Origin: Hyposmocoma kahamanoa
Taxonomy: Eukaryota > Arthropoda > Insecta > Lepidoptera > Cosmopterigidae
Direction of reading: 5' to 3'
Assembly (NCBI RefSeq): GCF_003589595.1
Contig: NW_020654422.1
Location: 15,840,344 to 15,904,343, forward strand
Length of the DNA: 64,000 nt
Positions 57,686 through 64,000 of this stretch are shown here, one piece after another. Position 1 is the first letter of the stretch, and every line of letters starts with the position of its first letter. The notes under the pieces were generated by a model. The model ran no database searches. It was not told the origin of the DNA and worked only from the letters and a program-made list of their open reading frames with translations. A program made the translations under genes and the position numbers.

Positions 57686-59054
57686 ATACTATATAATAAT
57701 CACAAAAAAATGATTAATTACTTTATTGTAGTCTAAAAGTTTGAGAATCTCTGATTTCTAGATTATTTATATAGGTTGTTAACAGCAAAAGGCTTTGCTG
57801 CTAATACATGGTCAGTCAATCGTTGTTTGTTTTCTGAACATTGGTTGACCAACTACTGTTTGTCATGAACTAGCTGCACGTACTTTATAAATATAATATA
57901 GATTAAATCGACAAAGGCGTGACAAATCGAAAAATAATAAAAATCATACGCAATCAGTTCTATGAAATTATAATATGATTACGCAATGTCGTCGGTAATC
58001 TATAACAGAGACATATATTTTTTAAACCAAAACAACGTTGTATGACATTCTTAACATTCAAACAACTTTTACTCTATGACTGGGAAAAGATTTGTACGGA
58101 ATTAGTACCTTGGTACTTTATTCCCAGAAAAATTTAACCAGCCTCAAATTGTTTTGCTAGATTTAAGCTTGAAATAAAGAGCTTAGCAAAATAAAAATAA
58201 AAAATTGTCACCAGCATTTTATATTTATTTATTTACTACAAAAGACTTTCAATTATTTTACAATTGACTTTCAATTATTTTGTGAAATCTAGTTTAAAGT
58301 GGAATAGGATAGTGCTATTGTGCCTTAATCGAAGATTAAAACGCGAAATTATACGAATCTCGAACTAAAATACCCGTATCGGCCCGTTCTAAGGAATCCC
58401 GAGTCAATCCAAGCACGCCGCCTCAAATTGCCTATCCTCTTTGTGGCGGCCGTATTTACAGAAAAACTTATTTTTATGTTTTCGGCTGAAGGACTTTGTT
58501 TCCATGGCCAGAAATAAATTTAAAACAAAAATTCAAACCTTCATTCTACTAAACCTAATTAAATTGCAACAAGAATGACATTGATATCCGATCTGACAAT
58601 ATTTTATATCGCATTGGCCACTGGCCCGTTAGACAAAAAATTACATAAAAATCCGTTTCGTTTCGTGGGATTGCGTTCCGTTTTACTTTACATAGTATTA
58701 AAAATCCCTAACGATTTTGTGGAAATTGCCGGTCAAAAATAAATTGTGTTTAATTCAGATTTTCTAGGTTTTGAGAGCTCTTTACAAAAAACCAACTAAT
58801 AGCCTGCTTAAATTTTCCATTTATTTTAGTAAACCACTAAAGGAACAACTCCTTTATAATTTATTTTTTGCCAATAAGATCTAAGTCTGGGTGTTTTAGA
58901 ACAGATGAAAATGATTAGATACAACAAATGAACAACTGAATGTTGCGACACCACTACTCATCATCTTTATTGCGGGTATTTTTAAATTCAACTATAGTAA
59001 TTGTGGGGGTAGTGGGATATAAAAATGACCAGCTATTCTAAGTGAGCTCATTGT

Positions 59055-59285
59055 TCGGCCAGGCGTCGAACAATCAACAACCCTTGAGGAAGCCTCGGAG
59101 AGTCGAAACACGTGTCGGGTATATTTTTAGTGGTTGACTGTGGTAGACTGTAGTTGCGCTTGTGTTATATAGATTTATGAAATTTATGCGCAGGGAGGGT
59201 GGAAAAATGTATGAAAAAATACTTAATGTAAGCGCAGCTATTTTGCACGATTTAACCATCACTGGGTTCGCGGAATATTAAATTA
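59055..59285. repeat. family I interspersed repeat, copy 2
   Basis: Same order of blocks as 17405-17690: gtcgaacaatcaacaaccc, cacgtgtcgggtatattttt, cgcttgtgtta, gcgcagctattttgcacg and atttaaccatcactgggtt. Confidence 0.6.
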
Positions 59286-59649
59286 ATTTACATCCATCTA
59301 AATAATAAAAAAAACATCTTTTACCTTTTTTGTTTAATATTTTTTTAATTTCACAATTTGTTTTTTTTTGCATCCTTTTTATCGTTCATTACAACATTAA
59401 CGGCCCTAACTTTGTTGGTAGGTCAATGGCCCTAACTGACAGTTTTGAAGAAAGCGACTTATTTACATGACAACTTTGGATGGAAATACGTACATAACCT
59501 TTTTCCGTCGCAATTGAAAGTTATGTCAATACTTGTTAAAGGGGAGATTATCAGTATAATAATTAAAATACAATTATAAAATACATTTTCAATTATAATT
59601 CTGGCAATGCTTTAAATATATATTTTCTATCGAGTACTTAGGTTTTCGC

Positions 59650-59790
59650 GATTGTTACACATAGGAAATGAAACTATTTTTCCGGATTTAAATCGCGTAT
59701 ATTTGTTTTTTCGAACAAACCGACGTTTCGGGCCCGTTACAGGTCCCATGGCCAGTCAACCGTGACCATAAATAGTTTCATTTCATATAT
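59650..59790 (+). repeat. family E interspersed repeat
   Basis: taggaaatgaaactattttt, ccggatttaaatcgcgtata, aacaaaccgacgtttcgggc and aggtcccatggccagtcaac, followed by gtgacc and a repeat of aatagtttcattt in inverse sense. Confidence 0.68.
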
Positions 59791-60172
59791 TTTCTAATTT
59801 CAAATCAGAACACAATGCCTCAAGGAACGGTTGGAAAACCAATAAACGTAAACAATATACGTTATTTCATTTTGAAACACGTGTAAGTATATTCGCCATT
59901 ATCAGAGTATGAAATAAGTGATAACATGAATTCTTTTCAACTTGGCGATGATTTTATCAACATTAATGACTAATTCCGTTTAATACTAAGCTACTAATAT
60001 ACAAAGGCAATGCTTACTAAATCCAGTCACGTGTTTTCAATATATAAAATTTCTTTTAATCCGTGGTCGCTATTTTGCCATAGAGGCTCTATGACAAAAT
60101 GGCAATCTTTGACCGGAAGAAATTGGTAAGCGCTGAAATTACACGGCTGCATTAAAATATACGGGCATTTAT

Positions 60173-60399
60173 CTTTTTTAGAGACCAAGCGACGAGACGA
60201 ACAATTCGCAAAGATCTAAGGGGCATTGCTTTTGCGCCCGTCAGCTATATACACAAGTTGGAAAGTAATTTCACCAGTACCCTAATCCTTCAAAAGCGAA
60301 ACACAGTAGGTAATGCTCACAATACAACTTGGCGGCAGAAATAGGTAAGATGGCAGTGCTTCCCTGGACGAACTCTTTCACAAGGTGCTGCTAGTAAAA
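60173..60399 (+). mobile_element. family B interspersed repeat, copy 10
   Basis: gagaccaagcgacgagacga joins to cgcaaagatctaaggggcat, then aggtaagatggcagtgcttc and actctttcacaagg. Confidence 0.77.
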
Positions 60400-60729
60400 T
60401 ACAATATATCGTACAAAAAAATAAATTTTCTTCGTCTTTACTGTAGTGAAACGTAAGTGGAAAAACATGCGCTAGCGGCATGCTCTTAATCTTAATATAC
60501 AATTCATTAATTGTAATTAGTATAAAAACTCTAAACTCTTGCAGATTGGCAAATCACGGCATAACACGACCGCGTTAGTCACTTGATAATATTGTTATCA
60601 GCCGTGAAACGAGCGCAGGTGATGGAGCAAGATAGCATAGTTTTCAACCATTAACAGTCACTGTTAAACCACTACCCTACAAATCAGTTCCTATATCGTG
60701 TCTAGAAAATATCATTCGTGATGTCCGCT

Positions 60730-60872
60730 GGTTCGTTCTGTGTCTTAGTAGCGCCGAGCCAGGCGCTAGCTAACTAGCTAGCTTTGCTAGAAGACGTTGC
60801 GTATTGGTTCCAATCGGGCCGGACCGAAGAAATTCTTTCTAAGTGTTCGATCTTTGTATTAATAATTATAAA
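60730..60872 (+). mobile_element. family F tRNA-headed SINE
   Basis: tggttcgttctgtgtcttag, gctttgctagaagacgttgc, ggttccaatcgggccggacc, gaagaaattctttctaagtg, tcgatctttgtattaataat. The head is expanded by a small duplication of gctagctaactagctagc. Confidence 0.72.
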
Positions 60873-60924
60873 TATCATTATGGTTCAATAGTTAGTATTT
60901 AAAATGAGATCAAAGTTGACAACC

Positions 60925-61075
60925 TCCATGGTCGAGTAGCTTGCACAGCGGTTTTCATGATGTCGCCATTTCTGTCATCCAGGGTTTGATTCCCGGCCGG
61001 GTCAATGAATAAAAACTAACTTTCCTATATTGTCTCGGGTCGGGGTGTTTGTGGCAATGTCGATGTTTCCGATTT
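60925..61075 (+). mobile_element. second tRNA-like SINE, different body
   Basis: caacctccatggtcgagtag, ggtttgattcccggccgggt, then aactttcctatattgtctcg and ggtgtttgtggcaatgtcga. The B box is clear. The body differs from families A and F. It lies 53 bp after the family F SINE. Confidence 0.6.
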
Positions 61076-61429
61076 CCATAACACAAGTACTGTAGTTACT
61101 TACTTTGGGATCAGTGCCTCTACCTCGAGTTTACTGTGACAGTTGTCGCCAGGGCACGCGTAAATCACTTCACAATTTTATATGGCAAATTATACACCGC
61201 TGTATACAGCAACATTTTTGTACACAAACATTTTTATTCGCTAGCGATAAATGTCACTGTAATCTCATGGGTAGAGGCACTGAGCAACGCATTTGATGTT
61301 GTGTAATATTTATTTATTTCGTTTGTATGCGCTCGTTGTTGCAGTGTCGCTGAACTGTTCTCATAACTCATATTCTTATATGTATATGTGTGCATATATA
61401 CTTATACACACATATATAAGTATATATAC

Positions 61430-61431
<2 letters not shown>

Positions 61432-61478
<47 letters not shown>

Positions 61479-61488
61479 NNNNNNNNNN

Positions 61489-61535
<47 letters not shown>
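61432..61535. repeat. (CA)n microsatellite with assembly gap
   Basis: A pure CA array interrupted by ten Ns at 61479-61488. True length is unknown. Confidence 0.98.
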
Positions 61536-61537
<2 letters not shown>

Positions 61538-62312
61538 TGTATGTGTGTGTTTGTGTCTGTGTATAACTACATATATAACCTACATTACACTTAATTTAGG
61601 TTATATACGTCTGTGGTTATTCCATTTATGGAACGTCACAATTTGGTTGCCTATATGGGTTCCACTCTTGTCTCTCTCATACCCTTATTTTTTCGCTGAC
61701 ATGGATGCCTGAATGCGATTTAGATCACTTTGGGAATCACCGATCTTGATCTGCGCAAATTTCACACGTTAGTCAATTGTTATAACTTGATTTTGCTTCT
61801 GTAAATTTTACCATGACACTAGGTACGAACATGCTTTATATTCTAAAGGATGTTTATAAATTTCCAATAGATTAGTGTGATGCAGTTTGTGATTATTGTT
61901 ATTTATTTTCATAAGTAAAATTCCAAAGAAGTTCAATTGAAGTTGGCGTCTACTTAAATATATCGAGGTTTTGTACTTAAATATGTGTTGCTGTGTCGCT
62001 GAACTGTTATGTACATGTAAACACTATGTATGATACACGTCGCTATACGCAGAACGATTGATTAAACACGATCAAACAATAGACACTAATTTATCATAAT
62101 GATCTCCAGTAAATACGCTATAGTTGCATCAAATTTTACATTTGTTCCAGTAAAAATATTAACGCTAACTGTAGCATAAGTATTCACAAATACATTTATA
62201 GCACAATATACACGCTTCTACAATAAGATTCTGGTTGATATTACAAATTTGCCATTAACGAGGTTTAAAACTTAAACTTTTACTGAAGGTAAGTACCTAT
62301 ACAGTTCTGCGT

Positions 62313-62373
62313 ACTTGGATAACAAAAATATATGATAGTGCTGGTCACTATCATATATTTTTGTTATCCAAGT
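62313..62373. repeat. perfect 28-bp palindrome, 5-nt spacer
   Basis: The left arm 62313-62340 starts acttggataacaaaaatata. The right arm 62346-62373 is its exact complement. The spacer is ctggt. It lies at the end of a family D repeat. Confidence 0.97.
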
Positions 62374-62560
62374 TTTTAGCTCTAGCAGGTTGTCTTTAGA
62401 TCATATTCGAAATAATTATTGTATATGATATATGTATATAAATGTTTATTTATAAAGAGCAACCGCTAGAGTTTCTTACTCATTCTTCTTTTCATTCTCA
62501 TCTTTCTTAGGAAAATCTGTTTTACGAATGAGCAGTAGACTAGAGAGTTAATCAATGACC
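62374..62560 (-). repeat. family D interspersed repeat
   Basis: The reverse complement carries ctgctcattcgtaaaacaga, gagtaagaaactctagcggt, tgctctttataaataaa and aagacaacctgctagagct. Confidence 0.68.
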
Positions 62561-62608
62561 ACTGCAAGTGTAATTTGCTTACCAATGAAATAAAGATTAT
62601 TTGAGGGT

Positions 62609-62926
62609 TTTTTATAATATCAAGGGACGGGATGAACAAGTCGTGCGCCTGATGGTAAGCTACACGCCTGTCCATAACACTTGCAGTGCCACTCAGAGCT
62701 TTAAATCGCAAAGGTATGAGGGCAGGGCAGGTATAATCGCAGGGCACTGCCACTGCGCCCGTCACCCTGAGACGTAAGTTGATAAGTGTCATGTACTGTA
62801 ATTTCACCAGCACCCTTACCCTTCAAGACCGGAACACAGTAATGCTGAATGCTTGGCGGCAGAAATAGGTAAGGTGGCAGTACTTCCTTGGACGAACTCT
62901 TTCACAAGGAGCTCTACTGCTACTAA
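62609..62926 (+). mobile_element. family B interspersed repeat, copy 11 (near full length)
   Basis: tttataatatcaagggacgg, gaacaagtcgtgcgcctgat, gcactgccactgcgcccgtc, accctgagacgtaagttgat, aggtaaggtggcagtacttc, ctctttcacaaggagctcta. It holds a small internal duplication around gagggcagggcaggtataat. Confidence 0.85.
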
Positions 62927-63380
62927 AGAGTTTGAGTATTTTGTGCAGTATATCTAAAAGTAAGTTGAATGAAACTATTAATAAATACCAACAGAGTTAT
63001 ACGTCGACCCAGTATTTGTTTAGAAATTATCACTATAATTTATGGAGGACACGTGCGAGACAAAACTGACCTAGGTCCGCCGACAACGGATCTCCGGGTC
63101 ACTTTCTCTCTGGCATAAATTTAGACGCGGTTACGAACAAAATGTCGGGCGAAAAGCTTTATACTTTATGCACACAGAGTAAGAGTCGTCATATTTTTGC
63201 AAGTGTTACACTTCTACGTTGGCGCTATCGACTGTAGATGGATTCTTTTACTTAGTGTAAAAAAGCTTTAAGGAAATAGCAACACAGAGTAAATAATACT
63301 GTACACTGTAGTAGCAATTTTACCATATTTATAACCGTATAAATCCGAAAAAAATCTTAAAGATCAGTAAAGAGTACTAA

Positions 63381-63555
63381 AAAACCGACCTCAAAAGTTA
63401 TTCAACCCTTAGTTTGGCACCCTTAGAGGTGGAATATTTTCTTCAAATTTAAATGCGACCCCTTCTGAGGCACCCTCTCTCCAACAAAAAAAAGAAAATA
63501 ATCCTCAAAATCGGTTCACAAATTAGTTATTGCGTAACATACTCGTACTTACAAA
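63381..63555 (+). mobile_element. family C interspersed repeat, copy 6 (3' end missing)
   Basis: aaaaccgacctcaaaagtta, ttagaggtggaatattttct, caaaatcggttcacaaatta, ttgcgtaacat. Confidence 0.75.
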
Positions 63556-63748
63556 ATAAAATAATGATTATTTTTTACTTTTTTTCATATTATTAAGAAA
63601 ACCAGTAACCAAATAGAATAATATTAAAATCGGAAATAAGATTGAATGGTAATAATATTTCCGTGAATACACTGAAGGAAATTTTACACTGAGCAAATAT
63701 ATAAAAAAATTAGATTTCGCTTTTAATCTCGAAACAAAAGATATTTAG

Positions 63749-63884
63749 GTTCAATTTATATTGCGGCGGAACGGAATGGAAGCGAATTTTTGTAACGATA
63801 TTGTACATAGAATAATTAACTTTATGGTCAATTGTGTAACGTATGCTCGCTTCCATTCCGTTCCGTCGCAATATAAATTGAGCC
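63749..63884. mobile_element. 136-bp inverted-repeat element
   Basis: The left arm 63749-63786 (ggttcaatttatattgcggc.. to ..ggaagcga) and right arm 63847-63884 are inverted copies, 38 bp with about two mismatches, around a 60-bp AT-rich centre. It looks like a very short MITE. Confidence 0.8.
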
Positions 63885-64000
63885 ATAGAATAGAACCGTC
63901 GATTCAATGTAAGGCTGACCTTTTACTAGTTTGCGACCACTCTTCAGGTCGCTTTCTCTAAAAGATATACTATACAGATAGGCACGAAGACAGATAAATG

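Noticed and set aside
61293..61712. 139-residue frame with long His/Thr repeats
   Set aside because: Translation of the (CA)n microsatellite and an assembly gap.
1..64000. CRISPR arrays, bacterial operons, prophage
   Set aside because: Intron-containing genes and SINEs show a eukaryotic nuclear locus. The regular repeats seen are microsatellites and transposons.

Overview
This is a nuclear genomic window from an insect, most likely a butterfly or moth (Lepidoptera). The basis is AT-rich non-coding DNA, short exons with GT-AG introns, and dense families of SINEs, MITEs and LINE scraps of the kind common in lepidopteran genomes. The species cannot be named from the sequence alone. Two genes can be supported, arranged tail to tail, and most of the remaining sequence is transposon-derived.

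Left gene (+ strand, cut by the left edge): the last four exons (21-5807) of a cytosolic 5'-nucleotidase III. It looks like the insect cN-IIIB / 7-methyl-GMP nucleotidase type. The VFSAGLGE and GDNLGDAGMAEG motifs are visible. Its last intron carries a decayed LINE reverse transcriptase (3347-4415, minus).

Intergenic (5808-13412): AT-rich, with several small inverted-repeat elements (8468, 9255, 9738, 10888), a SINE-bearing composite (11793-12245), and a roughly 635-bp fold-back (12768-13402) that starts 10 nt beyond the stop codon of the second gene.

Right gene (- strand, 32538 to 13413): 14 exons, all joined in phase, encoding 1071 residues of a class V P4-type ATPase (ATP10-type phospholipid flippase) through to the stop codon. 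DGET, DKTGT, TGDKPET and GDGAND are all intact. The N-terminus (M1-M2) is not visible and probably lies beyond the right edge, so 32539-64000 would then be mainly a long 5' intron. Introns carry SINEs, MITEs, an RTE 3' end, an LTR integrase relic and two fold-back elements.

Right half (32.5-64 kb): no convincing gene. It holds SINE families (a tRNA-Gly-like family here called A, and a Ser/Leu-like tRNA-headed family G), family B and C interspersed repeats, family D and E repeats, LINE RT scraps, a Penelope-like endonuclease fragment, a tyrosine-recombinase (Crypton-like) relic, two 10-N assembly gaps and a long (CA)n array. Three GC-rich coding-like blocks (about 43.0, 44.0-44.3 and 48.9-49.7 kb) remain unexplained.

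The most interesting structural signals are the fold-back in the ATP10 3' region, a 359-bp TIR element cleanly splitting a SINE with a 7-bp target duplication, and five near-perfect inverted duplications with 3-9 nt spacers scattered through unrelated sequences.
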